Source: Stagnimonas aquatica (lineage in GTDB: Bacteria; Pseudomonadota; Gammaproteobacteria; Nevskiales; Nevskiaceae). Taken from it: 64,000 bases of DNA. The position numbers were made by a program, and so were the translations under genes. The first letter of the stretch is position 1. Each line of letters begins with the position of its first letter. A model generated the notes under the pieces. That model ran no database searches. It was not told the DNA's origin and saw nothing but the letters and a program-made list of their open reading frames with translations. Positions 18,240-27,530 of the stretch are shown one piece after another. The stretch covers positions 123,977-187,976 of the forward strand of contig NZ_RJVO01000008.1 in the NCBI RefSeq assembly GCF_003730135.1. Direction: 5' to 3'.

Positions 18240-19300
18240 CCGACCTAGCCCCCACTCCGCTGACCGTTCCGCCGACCCGTGCCGGCCGTAGCCGTCGCTA
18301 TTTCCTCGGCTTGTTGCTGCTGGCGCTGCTGGCCGGGCTCGGCGCCGGTGGCTGGAAGCTCTGGACCCAGCTGCGCAGCACCACCGAAACCCTGGAAGCC
18401 GAGGACGCGCTGATCCGCCGGCTCAGCTACCAGATGCGCGAGCTGGAGGCACAGACCGACAGCCTGGCGCGCCGTCAGGACGATGCCGACAGCAGCAGCC
18501 GCCGCAACGGTCTGCAGATCGCTGCCTTGCAGAATCAGCAGGAGGCCAGCCAGCTGGCGCTGGCGCGCATCGACGAGACCCTGCGCGGTGGCCGCGCGCG
18601 CTTCCAGCTGGCGGCGGTGGAGGAACTGCTGCTGCTGGCCAATGACCGCATCCGCCTGGCGCGCGACGCCGCCGGCGCGATCCAGGCGCTGGAACTGGCC
18701 GACGCCCGCCTGGCCGGGCTCAGCGACCCGCGCCTGACCGGCGTGCGCGAGGCACTGGCGCAGGAGCGCCTGGCCCTGCTCGCCGCGCCCCGGGTGGATC
18801 TCGCCGGTGCTGCCCTGAGCCTCGCCAGCCTGATCGACCGTGTCCCGCAGCTGCCGCTGCGCGCGCGCGCGCCGGACCACTTCGAGCCGCGCGCCGACAG
18901 CCGCGAGGATCAGTCGCACCTGCCCGCCGACGCCGAGTGGCCGGCGCGGGTCTGGGCCGGTATGAAATCGGCGCTGGCCTCGGTGTTCCGCATCCAGCGC
19001 GAGACCCGTCCGGTGGATCGCCTGTTGCCGCCCGCGCAGGAGGCGCTGGTCACGCAGCTGCTGCTGATCAAGCTGGAAGGCGCGCGGTTGGCGCTGCTGC
19101 GCGGCGAACCGGCTGCCTTCCGCGATCTGGTCGAAGGCGCCCGTGCCTGGCTGGCCGACTACTACAAGCCGGATGATCCGGTGGTGCTGGCGGTGGACTC
19201 GGAGCTGGAGCGCCTGCGCGGCCTCGAACTGGCGCCGCGTCTGCCGGAGCCGACCAAGAGCCTGGAGCGGCTGCGCGCGGTTTTGCGCAGCGCGCCCTGA
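18236..19300 (+). CDS. hemX: HemX family membrane protein
   Basis: A 354-residue protein with a short cytoplasmic N-terminus, one membrane helix (FLGLLLLALLAGLGAGGW) and a long coiled-coil region rich in Leu, Gln and Arg (for example DALIRRLSYQMRELEAQ). It belongs to the HemX family, often annotated as uroporphyrinogen C-methyltransferase although it lacks that enzyme's fold. Its role in heme synthesis is probably structural or regulatory. The ATG at 18236 overlaps the hemD stop. Confidence 0.9.
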   Translation: MTDLAPTPLTVPPTRAGRSRRYFLGLLLLALLAGLGAGGWKLWTQLRSTTETLEAEDALIRRLSYQMRELEAQTDSLARRQDDADSSSRRNGLQIAALQNQQEASQLALARIDETLRGGRARFQLAAVEELLLLANDRIRLARDAAGAIQALELADARLAGLSDPRLTGVREALAQERLALLAAPRVDLAGAALSLASLIDRVPQLPLRARAPDHFEPRADSREDQSHLPADAEWPARVWAGMKSALASVFRIQRETRPVDRLLPPAQEALVTQLLLIKLEGARLALLRGEPAAFRDLVEGARAWLADYYKPDDPVVLAVDSELERLRGLELAPRLPEPTKSLERLRAVLRSAP

Positions 19301-19312
19301 GGCGGGCCGATC

Positions 19313-20509
19313 ATGATCGTTTTCTATCTGATCTTGGTGCTGGCCCTGGTGGCCGGCGGCGTGGCTGCGCTGCAACTTGGCGCCGAGACCGGCTATGTGC
19401 TGCTCCGCTACGGGCCCTGGGTGGTGGAAACCTCCCTGCTCGGCCTGGTGGTCGCGGTCGCTGCGTTCTTCCTCGCCATCTACTACGGCCTGAAGCTGAT
19501 CGGCTTCAGCGTCTCGCTGCCGCGCCGCTGGCGCAGTGCCCTGGAAAGCCGCCGCGCCGACGCTGCCCGCGAGAGCTTCGAGCGCGGCCTGCTGCGCCTG
19601 TTCGAGGGCCATTGGAAGCGCGCGGAGGTGGAGCTGGTGCGTCGTGCCGCCGATCATCACGCCGGCCATCTCAACTACCTGGCCGCCGCCCGTGCCGCCC
19701 AGCGGGTGGGCGCTGGCGAGCGTCGCGACCGCTACCTGGCACTGGTGCGCGAGCGTGCGCCGCAGCTGGAATTCGCCCTGCTGCTCACCCAGGCCGAGCT
19801 GCAACGCGAGCGCGGCGAGTTCGCCCTGGTCCGCGACACCGCCCTGCAACTGCGCCAGAAGGAGCCCACGCATCCCTACGCGCTGGAGCTGCTGGCCGAG
19901 AGCCACGACGAGCTGGCGGAATGGGCCTCGCTGCGCGCCCTGCTGGCCGAGCCCGGCGCCGCCAAGGCGATGGGCTCGGCGCGCTGGCTCGAGCTGTCCG
20001 CGCGTGCCGCCGAAGAGCTGCTGCGCGCCGCCGTCGCCGCCGCCCAGCTGGATGCGCTGAAGGCGGTCTGGGTGGCGACGCCGGCCGAGATCCAGGCTCT
20101 GGACGAGCCGGCGCGGGCTTACGCCGCCGGCCTGGCGCGGCTGAACGCCGATGCCGAGGCGCGCGGTTTCATCGAAGCGCGCTTGGAGCGCGGCTGGGAC
20201 GAAATCCTGGTGCGGCTCTACGGCCCGCTGTACACCGAAGATCCCGTCGCCCAGCTGGCGGTGCTGGAACGCTGGCTGCAACTGCACGGCGAGCAGCCGG
20301 CGCTGCTGGAGACCGCCGGCCGGGTCTGCCTCAAGAACAAGCTCTGGGGCAAGGCGCGCAGCTATCTGGAAGCGGTGGTGCAAGTAGCGCCGACGCCCGC
20401 CGCCTATCTGGAGCTGGCCAAGCTCTGCGAACTCACCCAGGCCAGGGCCGAGGCCGAGCAGCACTACCGGCGCGGGCTGGAACTGGCCACCGGCCAGCCG
20501 GGCCTCTAG
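19313..20509 (+). CDS. hemY: HemY family TPR membrane protein
   Basis: This 398-residue protein has two N-terminal membrane helices (FYLILVLALVAGG and LLGLVVAVAAFFLAIYYG), then the HemY_N signature SLPRRWRSALESRRADAARESF and tetratricopeptide repeats. It is the proteobacterial HemY, not the protoporphyrinogen oxidase of the same name. The function is unsettled; the constant hemCDXY neighbourhood suggests a scaffold for late heme enzymes. It lies 12 bases after hemX. Confidence 0.92.
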   Translation: MIVFYLILVLALVAGGVAALQLGAETGYVLLRYGPWVVETSLLGLVVAVAAFFLAIYYGLKLIGFSVSLPRRWRSALESRRADAARESFERGLLRLFEGHWKRAEVELVRRAADHHAGHLNYLAAARAAQRVGAGERRDRYLALVRERAPQLEFALLLTQAELQRERGEFALVRDTALQLRQKEPTHPYALELLAESHDELAEWASLRALLAEPGAAKAMGSARWLELSARAAEELLRAAVAAAQLDALKAVWVATPAEIQALDEPARAYAAGLARLNADAEARGFIEARLERGWDEILVRLYGPLYTEDPVAQLAVLERWLQLHGEQPALLETAGRVCLKNKLWGKARSYLEAVVQVAPTPAAYLELAKLCELTQARAEAEQHYRRGLELATGQPGL

Positions 20510-20537
20510 TGCTCCTCCCGCGACCGAGTGGTAGCAC

Positions 20538-21404
20538 GTGAGCGCACTGGTGGCGGGTGACCGCGCTCTGATCGTCGGTTGCGGCGACATCGGCCTGCGC
20601 ATTGCCGAGCGCCTGCGTCTGCACGAGGTGACGGTGATCGGTGCGGTGCGCCGGACCGAGGCGGCAGCGGTGCTGGCGCAGCGTGGCATCGAGCCCTGGC
20701 TGGTCGACCTCGATGCGCCCGCCGCCAGCCCGCCGCTCTGCGATGCCGTCTACTGGTGCGCGCCACCACCGGCCGATGGCGAGACCGACAGCCGTCTGCG
20801 TGGCCTGCTGCCGCGCCTGCCGCCGCTGCGCCAGGGCCTGCTCTACATCTCCACCAGCGCCGTCTATGGCGACTGCCAGGGCCGCTGGATCGACGAGGCC
20901 GAGCCGCTCAAGCCCGGCACCGCCCGTGGTCGCCGCCGCCTCGATGCCGAACTGGCCCTGCGTGCCTGGTCGGCGCGCACCGGCACTCGCAGCCTGGTGT
21001 TGCGGGTGCCCGGCATCTACGGCCCCGGCCGCCTGCCGGCGGAGCGGCTGCGACGCGGCGATCCGGTGCTGCACGAGTCCGAATCGCCCTATACCAACCG
21101 CGTCCATGCCGACGACCTTGCCGATGCCTGCCTGCTGGCGCTGGAGCGCGGCGAGGCGGGCGCCGCCTACAACGTCGGTGACGGCGCCCCCACCAGCATG
21201 AGCGACTACCTGCTGCGCTGCGCCCGCCTGCTGGGCCTGCCGGAGCCGGGACGCATCGCCCTGGCCGAGGCGCCGGCGCATTTTTCGCCGATGCTGCGCT
21301 CGTTCCTGGAGGAGTCGAAGCGGCTCAAGGTCGAACGCCTGCGCGCGCTGGGCTGGACGCCGCGCTACCCGAACCTGGACGCCGGCCTGCCCAGCTGCCT
21401 GTAG
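20538..21404 (+). CDS. NAD(P)-dependent sugar epimerase/dehydratase-like protein (YeeZ type)
   Basis: A 288-residue extended short-chain dehydrogenase-like protein. The nucleotide motif is [16 protein letters not shown]; a [10 protein letters not shown] segment sits where SDRs place their catalytic Ser/Tyr, and [11 protein letters not shown] follows. It resembles YeeZ-type atypical epimerases, which commonly sit after hemY in gammaproteobacteria. The GTG at 20538 is the only suitable start, 29 bases after hemY, so it may be the last operon gene. Substrate unknown. Confidence 0.82.
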   Translation: MSALVAGDRALIVGCGDIGLRIAERLRLHEVTVIGAVRRTEAAAVLAQRGIEPWLVDLDAPAASPPLCDAVYWCAPPPADGETDSRLRGLLPRLPPLRQGLLYISTSAVYGDCQGRWIDEAEPLKPGTARGRRRLDAELALRAWSARTGTRSLVLRVPGIYGPGRLPAERLRRGDPVLHESESPYTNRVHADDLADACLLALERGEAGAAYNVGDGAPTSMSDYLLRCARLLGLPEPGRIALAEAPAHFSPMLRSFLEESKRLKVERLRALGWTPRYPNLDAGLPSCL

Positions 21405-21513
21405 CGCCGGTCGCCGGACCGCCCCTGGGAGCCGCAGCCCTGTGCGGCTCGCTAGAATCCGTCGACAGGCGCGCAGCCGCCGCCCTCACCTCACTGCCAT
21501 CGGAGCCAGCCTC

Positions 21514-21927
21514 ATGAGCGTATTCAACGAATTCAAGACCTTTGCCATGCGTGGCAATGTCGTCGACCTCGCCGTCGGCGTGGTCATCGGTGGGGCCTTC
21601 GGCGCCATCGTCACCTCGCTGGTCGGCGATCTGTTCATGCCGGTGATCGGCATCCTCACCGGCGGCGTCGACTTCTCCAAGGCGGCCCTGGTGCTCAAGG
21701 AGGCCAGCGCCGACGGCAAGACGCCGGCGGTGCTGTTCGGCTACGGCAAGTTCATCCAGACCGTCATCAACTTCATCATCGTCGCCTGGGCGATCTTCCT
21801 GCTGGTGAAGGCAATGAACACGCTCAAGAAGAAGGAAGAAGCCGCGCCGCCACCGGCCCCGCCCGCGCCCAGCGCCGAGGAAAAGCTGCTTGCCGAGATC
21901 CGCGACCTGCTCAAGAAGCAGGCCTGA
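21514..21927 (+). CDS. mscL: large-conductance mechanosensitive channel
   Basis: An emergency valve that opens on osmotic downshock. The 137-residue protein has MscL's amphipathic N-terminus ([28 protein letters not shown] split across TM1), a short periplasmic loop, TM2 ([19 protein letters not shown]) and the charged C-terminal helix ([15 protein letters not shown]), with a Pro/Ala linker. It stands alone. A CTAGAATCC -10-like element lies about 65 bases upstream. Confidence 0.96.
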   Translation: MSVFNEFKTFAMRGNVVDLAVGVVIGGAFGAIVTSLVGDLFMPVIGILTGGVDFSKAALVLKEASADGKTPAVLFGYGKFIQTVINFIIVAWAIFLLVKAMNTLKKKEEAAPPPAPPAPSAEEKLLAEIRDLLKKQA

Positions 21928-22017
21928 GCCTCCGGCCGCCGCAGGCGTCTGTCCTCGGACCCCGCCCGCGCACCGTTAAACTAGCCCTCTCAAACTCCAC
22001 CGCCAGCCCCAGAGTCC

Positions 22018-23022
22018 ATGAAACCCATCTTTCTCACCCAGTTCCTGATCGAAGAACAGCGCAAGAATGACCAGTGCGGCGCCGACCTGCGCCTGCTTCT
22101 GGAGGTGGTGGCCCGCGCCTGCAAGCGCATCTCGCTGGCGGTGGGCAAGGGCGCGCTGGGCGGTGTTCTCGGTGATGCCGGCACCGGCAACATCCAGGGC
22201 GAGGCGCAGAAGAAGCTCGACGTGCTTAGCAACGACATCCTGCTCGAAGCCAATGCCTGGGGCGGTCACCTCGCCGGCATGGCCAGCGAGGAGATGGACG
22301 AGCCCAGCATCATCCCCGGCGAATACCCCAAGGGCGGCTACCTGCTGCTGTTCGATCCGCTCGACGGCTCCAGCAACATCGACGTCAACATCTCGGTGGG
22401 CACCATCTTCTCGGTGCTGCGCGCGCCCGAGGGCATCGACCCCGCCGACTCCAAGGCTTACCTGCAGGCAGGCGCCACCCAGGTCGCCGCCGGTTACGCC
22501 GTGTATGGTCCCTCGACCATGCTGGTGCTGACCGTCGGTACCGGCGTGCACGCCTTCACGCTGGACCGCGAGCTGGGCAGCTTCGTGCTCACCCAGAGCA
22601 ACCTGCGGATTCCGGAGGACACCAAGGAGTTCTCGATCAACGCCAGCAATGCCCGGCACTGGGAAGCGCCGGTGCAGCGCTATGTCGATGAATGCCTGAA
22701 GGGCAAGGAAGGCCCGCGTGGCAAGGACTTCAACATGCGCTGGGTGGCCTCGATGGTCGCCGACGTGCACCGCATCATCAGCCGCGGCGGCGTGTTCATG
22801 TACCCGCTGGACGCCAAGACCCAGGCCCAGGGCGGCAAGCTGCGCCTGCTCTACGAGGCCAACCCGATGGGCTACATCGTCGAGCAGGCGGGCGGCGCCG
22901 CCTCCACCGGCCGCGAGCGCATCCTCGACATCCAGCCGCACAAGCTGCACCAGCGGGTGCCGGTGATCATGGGCAGCAAGAACGAGGTTGAGCGGGTGGT
23001 GGCCTATCACCGCGAGGGCTGA
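22018..23022 (+). CDS. fbp: fructose-1,6-bisphosphatase class I
   Basis: A gluconeogenic enzyme that hydrolyses fructose-1,6-bisphosphate. The 334-residue protein carries the class I metal/substrate motif [14 protein letters not shown] and the late motif [20 protein letters not shown]. The length is normal. TTAAACTAG at 21976-21984 is a likely -10. Together with the pyruvate carboxylase gene downstream it supports growth on non-sugar carbon, which fits a steroid or aromatic degrader. Confidence 0.96.
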   Translation: MKPIFLTQFLIEEQRKNDQCGADLRLLLEVVARACKRISLAVGKGALGGVLGDAGTGNIQGEAQKKLDVLSNDILLEANAWGGHLAGMASEEMDEPSIIPGEYPKGGYLLLFDPLDGSSNIDVNISVGTIFSVLRAPEGIDPADSKAYLQAGATQVAAGYAVYGPSTMLVLTVGTGVHAFTLDRELGSFVLTQSNLRIPEDTKEFSINASNARHWEAPVQRYVDECLKGKEGPRGKDFNMRWVASMVADVHRIISRGGVFMYPLDAKTQAQGGKLRLLYEANPMGYIVEQAGGAASTGRERILDIQPHKLHQRVPVIMGSKNEVERVVAYHREG

Positions 23023-23032
23023 AGGCGGCGCG

Positions 23033-23296
23033 CTACTCGTAGTGCGTCCACAGGCGGAGCACTTTGACGGTGTGCTCCGCGTCCAACACCTGATAGACCA
23101 GCCGATGCTGGATGTTGATGCGGCGCGAGTAGGCGCCGCTCAGGTCGCCGACCAATTTTTCGTAGGGCGGTGGGTTCTGGAACGGGTTGCGGGCGATAAG
23201 GCCGAGCAGCTCCTGGGTTTTCGCTTTCAGGCCGGAGGCGGCGACCTTCTTGGCATCCTTGCTGGCTTGTTTGGTGAAGACGAGCGTCCAGCTCAC
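23033..23296 (-). CDS. yoeB: YoeB-family toxin (ribosome-dependent mRNA interferase)
   Basis: An 87-residue RelE/YoeB-fold toxin that cleaves mRNA on the ribosome. Family features are visible: SWTLVFTKQASKDAKKV at the start, PFQNPPPYEKLVGDLSGAYSRRIN and the C-terminal HRLVYQV...VLRLWTHYE, whose His-Tyr end is catalytic in YoeB. The GTG start overlaps the antitoxin stop (GTGA), so toxin synthesis is coupled to antitoxin translation. The whole pair is intact. It is convergent with fbp, only 10 bases away. Confidence 0.95.
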   Translation of the reverse strand: MSWTLVFTKQASKDAKKVAASGLKAKTQELLGLIARNPFQNPPPYEKLVGDLSGAYSRRINIQHRLVYQVLDAEHTVKVLRLWTHYE

Positions 23297-23535
23297 CAGT
23301 CCAATTCCTTGCTGCATTCGTCGACCGGCTCGGCCATGCCAGCCTGGATCGACTCGCGCATACCGGGCACGCCCAGCAGGTAGAGGGTTTCCTGCACCGC
23401 TGACCAGTCCGATTCCGACAGCAGCACCGCATTGTTGCGCTTGCCGGTGATATGGATGGGCTCGTGCGAGCTGGCCGCCTCGTCAATCAGGCGATACAGA
23501 CTGGTCCGGGCTTGGCTGGCGGTGAGGGTGCTCAT
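23293..23535 (-). CDS. yefM: YefM/Phd-family antitoxin
   Basis: An 80-residue antitoxin. The N-terminal DNA-binding part reads TASQARTSLYRLIDEAASSHEPIHITGKRNNAVLLSESDW across Phd/YefM consensus positions; the acidic tail ending ELDW wraps the toxin. It lies upstream of and overlaps the toxin gene by four bases, the standard order. It likely represses its own promoter through the GTAC-core repeats just upstream (23566-23584). Confidence 0.95.
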   Translation of the reverse strand: MSTLTASQARTSLYRLIDEAASSHEPIHITGKRNNAVLLSESDWSAVQETLYLLGVPGMRESIQAGMAEPVDECSKELDW

Positions 23536-23565
23536 GGTGGCTTGCAGCAGCTTGAAGTTGTTGAA

Positions 23566-23584
23566 GCGTACGTGATTGCGTACT
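23566..23584 (-). promoter_or_regulatory. candidate YefM-YoeB operator
   Basis: Two GTAC cores (23568-23571 and 23580-23583), each inside GCGTAC, are 12 bases apart centre to centre. E. coli YefM-YoeB binds TGTACA-core palindromes at the same 12-bp spacing, so the geometry fits autoregulation of the adjacent operon. Confidence 0.6.
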
Positions 23585-23689
23585 TAACCTCAAGGCAGAC
23601 GGTTGCCCGGCACCCAGTTTCCTGGCCCGCAGTGCGCGGAGCTTCCAGCGGCCACGCTGTGCTTAGCCCGCCCTGCGTCTGGCTGGCGC

Positions 23690-24223
23690 TCAGTACCGCA
23701 GCATCGGCAGCGGACTGAGCGGATGGCTCAGCAGCCGCCGCAGCGAGAGCTGCACCAGCCGCCAGTGGAAGCCGGCATTGGGGAAGGTCGCCCGCAGCTC
23801 GCGCCGGTAGCTGCGCGGCAGGCCAAAGCCCAACAGGCCCAGTGAGACATCGCACCAGTCCGCCTTGCGCATCGCTTCCACCAGCGGGCTGCCGTGGTAA
23901 TGGCGCAGCTTGTGGTGCTCGCGCACCATCGCGCCAACTTCCTCGGCCCAGTCGGCGCGGCCGGTCTCGGCCAGATAGTCGCGGGCGCGCTGTTCGGAGG
24001 GCGCCAGATAGTCGAAGGTGCGGTCGGTCCAGATGCCAAGATCGTGAAAGGCGATGGTGATGGCCAGCTTGTCCAGCGTCTCCGGCCGGTTGTCGTCGGC
24101 GAAGCGCGCGGCGCAGTTGAGCACCCGGTAGCAGTGGTTGCGGTAGGCCTGCCGGTCGGCGCCCAGTTGCGCGGCGTAGTGTTCCAGCAACTGATCGAGC
24201 AGGGCGACTTGGGTGAGGAGCAT
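23690..24223 (-). CDS. HD-domain protein
   Basis: A 177-residue protein with the metal-binding HD pattern: H in YRNHCYRVLNCA, the doublet in AFHDLGIW, then REHHKLRHY. It resembles small HD-domain predicted phosphohydrolases. I chose the ATG at 24223, preceded by AGGCAAGC; the open frame extends further upstream but overlaps the next gene and loses homology there. No nucleotide-specific motif indicates its substrate. Promoter probably shared with the upstream cold-shock/Excalibur gene. Confidence 0.75.
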   Translation of the reverse strand: MLLTQVALLDQLLEHYAAQLGADRQAYRNHCYRVLNCAARFADDNRPETLDKLAITIAFHDLGIWTDRTFDYLAPSEQRARDYLAETGRADWAEEVGAMVREHHKLRHYHGSPLVEAMRKADWCDVSLGLLGFGLPRSYRRELRATFPNAGFHWRLVQLSLRRLLSHPLSPLPMLRY

Positions 24224-24257
24224 GAGCTTGCCTATGTGGTCTTGAATAAGGGAGGTG

Positions 24258-24782
24258 CTATTGGCCGCACCACTGCGACTCACAGGGTATGCCATCGCGG
24301 TCGCCGTCCATCTCGGTGTTGGGGCAGTTCTGCAAATAGAACTCGGCTTCCGCGCAGGAGCGCATCTCGGAGCAACGGGTCTTGCCCTCGCAGTGGTAGC
24401 GGCTGAGCCTTTCCGCCGGGATTGAAGCGAAAGCGTCCTGGGCGCGACTGGCGCTGCGTGCCTGATATCGCAGGGCAAGGCCTACGCCGATGGCGACCAG
24501 CAGGCCGACGACGGCGAGTTGCAGCAACGGCGATGTCTTGTGACCTCCGCCGCCCGACCTTGCGGGCATGGCCTGGCCCGGGAAAGCCACCTTCTCGGCT
24601 TGGTGCCGTCCTTGCGCGTTCTTGACCACTTCGTAGCTGACGATGTCGCCAACGGAGGGGCGGCGCCGGCGATCGGTAAAGGCGCTGATATGGACAAAGA
24701 CCTTGTCGCTGCCGCCGTTCCAGGTGATGAAGCCGAAGCCGCGTGCCTCGTCCCAGGAGGTGATCCTGCCTTGAAATCGCAT
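24258..24782 (-). CDS. cold-shock domain, membrane helix and Excalibur domain fusion
   Basis: A 174-residue three-part protein. Residues 1-70 form a cold-shock domain with the RNA-binding motifs GFGFITW and KVFVHIS. A Gly-rich linker leads to one membrane helix (LLQLAVVGLLVAIGVGLAL). The C-terminus is an Excalibur domain with DGDRDGIPCE, an extracellular calcium-binding motif, and several cysteines. This places a nucleic-acid-binding domain inside the cell and a calcium-binding domain outside, joined by one helix. The combination recurs in proteobacteria but its job is unknown. Confidence 0.85.
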   Translation of the reverse strand: MRFQGRITSWDEARGFGFITWNGGSDKVFVHISAFTDRRRRPSVGDIVSYEVVKNAQGRHQAEKVAFPGQAMPARSGGGGHKTSPLLQLAVVGLLVAIGVGLALRYQARSASRAQDAFASIPAERLSRYHCEGKTRCSEMRSCAEAEFYLQNCPNTEMDGDRDGIPCESQWCGQ

Positions 24783-24906
24783 CCCTGCGTTCCCCCGTAC
24801 GTTCCCTGTTCTGGCGCGTTCCCTACGCGCCGGCTTGTGTTGCCAGGCTAAGCAGCCGGGTGCGGCTTGTCTAACGCCGTCAGGCGGCGCGCCGGATTTT
24901 TCCCAA

Positions 24907-25965
24907 CTACACGCTGCGCCGCCGCCATACCAACCAGCCGGCGAGGCCCAGGAACAGCGCATGCACCCACCACAGCCCCAGCGCCGGCGGCAGCGTGCCC
25001 TTGGCCATCCAGGCCTGGCCCAGGCTCAGCACATTGGAATAAGCGAGGTAGACCAGCACGCCGATCACCAGCTTGCCGTAGCGACCCTGGCGCGGGCCGA
25101 CGTGGGCAAGCGGCACTGCCAGCAGCACCAGGATCAGCGCCGACAGCGGCGCGGCGATGCGCCAGTGCAGCTCGGCCCGGTCCTTGGGATCGGCGGAGGC
25201 GGCCAGCGCGCCGGTGGACATGATCGCGCGGCTGCTGCTGTTGAAGATGAAGTCCGGCGGCGTGATGCGGGTGGACAGCCGCGCGAAGTCGGCGATCTCG
25301 GTGCGGCCCTCGCCCGCCGTCACCCGCGCGCGCTGGCCCTGGCTCAGGCTGATCTGCCGCTCGCCGGTGTTACCGTCGATGGCCTGGGTGCCGCTCCTGG
25401 CGGTGAGCAGGGTGGTGCCGCCTTCCTCCTCGATGAAGGCCAGTACCTCGCCCAACTGGGTGCCGTCACCGCTGACACTGCTGGTGTAGAACACCGCCTT
25501 GCCGTCCGCCACCGGCTTGAAGCGGCCGGCCTCGAAGGGCGTGTACTGCACCAGCCGCTTGGCGTCCTTGAGCAGGTAGTCGGCCTGGCGCGCCGCCCAG
25601 GGGCTGATCTCGAAGGACAGGGCCGCAGTCAGCGCCGCCATCGCCAGGCCCAGGAACAGATAGGGCCGGTAGAAGCGCGACAGGCCGACGCCGCAGCCGG
25701 TGAGCGCGGCGATCTCGTTGTCCTTGTACAGCCGGCCCAGCGACAGCATCACGCCCAAAAGCAGCGCTACCGGCACCAGCAACACCAGGTAACGCAGGCT
25801 GGACAGGCCCACCACCTTGAACAGCAGATCCGGCGGCAGGTCGCCCTTGGCCGACAAGGCCAGGAAGAAGGTGAAGCGGGTGGAGAGCATGATCGCCAGC
25901 AGCACCACCGCCACCGCCAGCCAGGCGCCGAGGGCGTCGCGGATCAGGTAGCGGTCGAGGATCAT
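24907..25965 (-). CDS. lptF: LPS export ABC transporter permease LptF
   Basis: A 352-residue inner-membrane permease of the LptB2FG lipopolysaccharide exporter. The start ILDRYLIRDALGAW and the helix with GVMLSLGRLYKDNEIAALTGCG are hallmark YjgP/YjgQ sequences; a periplasmic beta-jellyroll separates two groups of three helices. The partner lptG, usually adjacent, is not next to it here: the downstream end faces the cold-shock gene. The partner may lie elsewhere. Confidence 0.92.
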   Translation of the reverse strand: MILDRYLIRDALGAWLAVAVVLLAIMLSTRFTFFLALSAKGDLPPDLLFKVVGLSSLRYLVLLVPVALLLGVMLSLGRLYKDNEIAALTGCGVGLSRFYRPYLFLGLAMAALTAALSFEISPWAARQADYLLKDAKRLVQYTPFEAGRFKPVADGKAVFYTSSVSGDGTQLGEVLAFIEEEGGTTLLTARSGTQAIDGNTGERQISLSQGQRARVTAGEGRTEIADFARLSTRITPPDFIFNSSSRAIMSTGALAASADPKDRAELHWRIAAPLSALILVLLAVPLAHVGPRQGRYGKLVIGVLVYLAYSNVLSLGQAWMAKGTLPPALGLWWVHALFLGLAGWLVWRRRSV

Positions 25966-25999
25966 CGGGGCTCTTCGGGGCTGAACGGGCAGGGCGGCA

Positions 26000-26461
26000 T
26001 TATGGCCGCACGGGCGGCTTTTCCCGCGCGACGATGCCCAGATGCCGGATCGCCAGCTGGATTTCGCGCAGGAAGAACAGCAGCGCCAGGATGAACGAGG
26101 TCATTGCGGCGATGAAGATCACTGCCACCAGCGAGGCGAAGTTCATCTCGAATAGGGCGCCGATGAACAGCACCACGACCACCATGCAGATCATCAGCGC
26201 GCACAGCGCGCAGCAGCCGATGGCGAACTGCACCAGGCGCGCGCGCCGGGCGTGGATATGCAGGTTGGCGTTGACCGCGAGGTCGTAGTCGTCGCCGCTC
26301 ACCGCCAGTTGCTCTTCCAGCTTGCGGGCGCGGTCGACGATGCGGCCCAGGCGATTGGTGAGCACCACCAGCATCGAGCCAATGCCGGCAATCAAAAACA
26401 CCGGCGCCACCGCGAGCTGGATGACGTGGGCAATGCTGGTGACTTCGGCGTCGGTGGCCAT
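26000..26461 (-). CDS. DUF2721 family membrane protein
   Basis: A 153-residue integral membrane protein with three hydrophobic segments and the DUF2721 core (IGSMLVVLTNRLGRIVDRARKLEEQL, then a hairpin ending REIQLAIRHL). The function is unknown. It is 34 bases upstream of lptF on the same strand. A second, truncated DUF2721 gene of a different subtype occurs at 47926-48231. Confidence 0.85.
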   Translation of the reverse strand: MATDAEVTSIAHVIQLAVAPVFLIAGIGSMLVVLTNRLGRIVDRARKLEEQLAVSGDDYDLAVNANLHIHARRARLVQFAIGCCALCALMICMVVVVLFIGALFEMNFASLVAVIFIAAMTSFILALLFFLREIQLAIRHLGIVAREKPPVRP

Positions 26462-26531
26462 GCGGCGTTGGGGGTGGCTGTGGAACTGCCGCGCATGATG
26501 CGCGCGCCGCTGGCGGCGGGCCAGTGGCGGC

Positions 26532-27500
26532 TCAGGCTTTTGGCGATGCCGCCCGCGAAGACAGCAGCAGCATGCCCGCCAGCACCAGCGTCGTCCCCGC
26601 GAGTTGCAGTCCGGTGATCGGCTCGGCCAGCAGCCAGTAGGCCAGAAACAGCGTCGAGACCGGCCCGATCATCCCCGCCAGCGAGGCCGGGCCGGCGCCG
26701 ACGCGCGCCACCGCGATCATGGTCAGAAACACCGGCAGCACCGTGCACAGCCCGGCGTTGACGAGCGACAGCGACCACACCGCGCGGCTCTGTTCAAACA
26801 GCGTCGGCCAGGGTCGCAGCAGCGCGTACTGCGCGAGGCAGGCCAGCGAGGACACGCTCATCGCTAGCGCCACCAGACGCACGCTGCCGACGCGCTTGAG
26901 CAGCTCGCCCGAGGCCAGCAGGTACACCGCGTAGACCAGCGCCGCGCCCAGCACCAGGGCTGAGCCGAGCACGGTGCTGCGGCCGCCCAGGTGCAGGTCG
27001 TGCCAGAACACCAGCACCACGCCGCCATAAGCCACCACCAGCGACAGCCACTGCCGCGCCGTCACCGGCCGCTTGAGCCAGACAATGCCCAGCAGCAGCA
27101 CGAAGCTGGGCGTGAGGAACAGCAGCAGGCGCTCCAGCCCGGCCGAAATGTATTGCAGGCCCAGGAAGTCGAGCATGCTGCTGGCGTAGTAGCCGAGCAG
27201 GCCCAGTCCTGCGATGCGCCCCATATCGTTCGCGGAAAGGCGCGGCCGGCGCCGCCAGGTGTAGATCGCCACCGCGAGGAAGACCGGCAGCGACAGCAGC
27301 ATGCGCAACGCGATCAGCGTCACCGCGTCGATGCCTTCGCGGTACAGCAGCTTGGCGACCACCGCCTTGGCCGAGAAGAACACCGAGCCGGCGAGGGCGA
27401 GCAGCAGGCCGCTCAGGTAGGCGGTGCGGGGAGAGGTGGGCAAGGAGAACTCGTCGAATGGCCGCGTGCAGAGCGGCGAAGCAGGGCTGTCATTGTTCAC
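26532..27500 (-). CDS. EamA/DMT-family transporter
   Basis: A 322-residue drug/metabolite transporter with ten hydrophobic helices in two EamA repeats. The first begins LSGLLLALAGSVFFSAKAVVAKLLYR; the second contains VLGAALVYAVYLLASGELLKRVGS. The substrate is unknown. The ATG at 27500 lies at the edge of repeat copy B, so its 5' region has been replaced by, or coexists with, repeat and AT-richer DNA. Confidence 0.87.
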   Translation of the reverse strand: MNNDSPASPLCTRPFDEFSLPTSPRTAYLSGLLLALAGSVFFSAKAVVAKLLYREGIDAVTLIALRMLLSLPVFLAVAIYTWRRRPRLSANDMGRIAGLGLLGYYASSMLDFLGLQYISAGLERLLLFLTPSFVLLLGIVWLKRPVTARQWLSLVVAYGGVVLVFWHDLHLGGRSTVLGSALVLGAALVYAVYLLASGELLKRVGSVRLVALAMSVSSLACLAQYALLRPWPTLFEQSRAVWSLSLVNAGLCTVLPVFLTMIAVARVGAGPASLAGMIGPVSTLFLAYWLLAEPITGLQLAGTTLVLAGMLLLSSRAASPKA

Positions 27501-27530
27501 TCCCCCATGTGGGGAGGGCTAGGAAGGGGA
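27499..27530 (+). repeat. GC-rich dispersed hairpin repeat, copy B (short)
   Basis: Contains CTCCCCC...GGGGAGGGCTAGGAAGGGG, the left half of copies A and C, same orientation. It marks the left border of the AT-richer island. Confidence 0.6.

Noticed and set aside
18245..20689. Long minus-strand open frame opposite hemX and hemY
   Set aside because: Biased composition and no domain; hemX and hemY on the other strand are secure.
23690..24478. A longer HD-domain protein starting near 24478
   Set aside because: The upstream extension overlaps the cold-shock/Excalibur gene and is shadow sequence; the ATG at 24223 fits the domain start.
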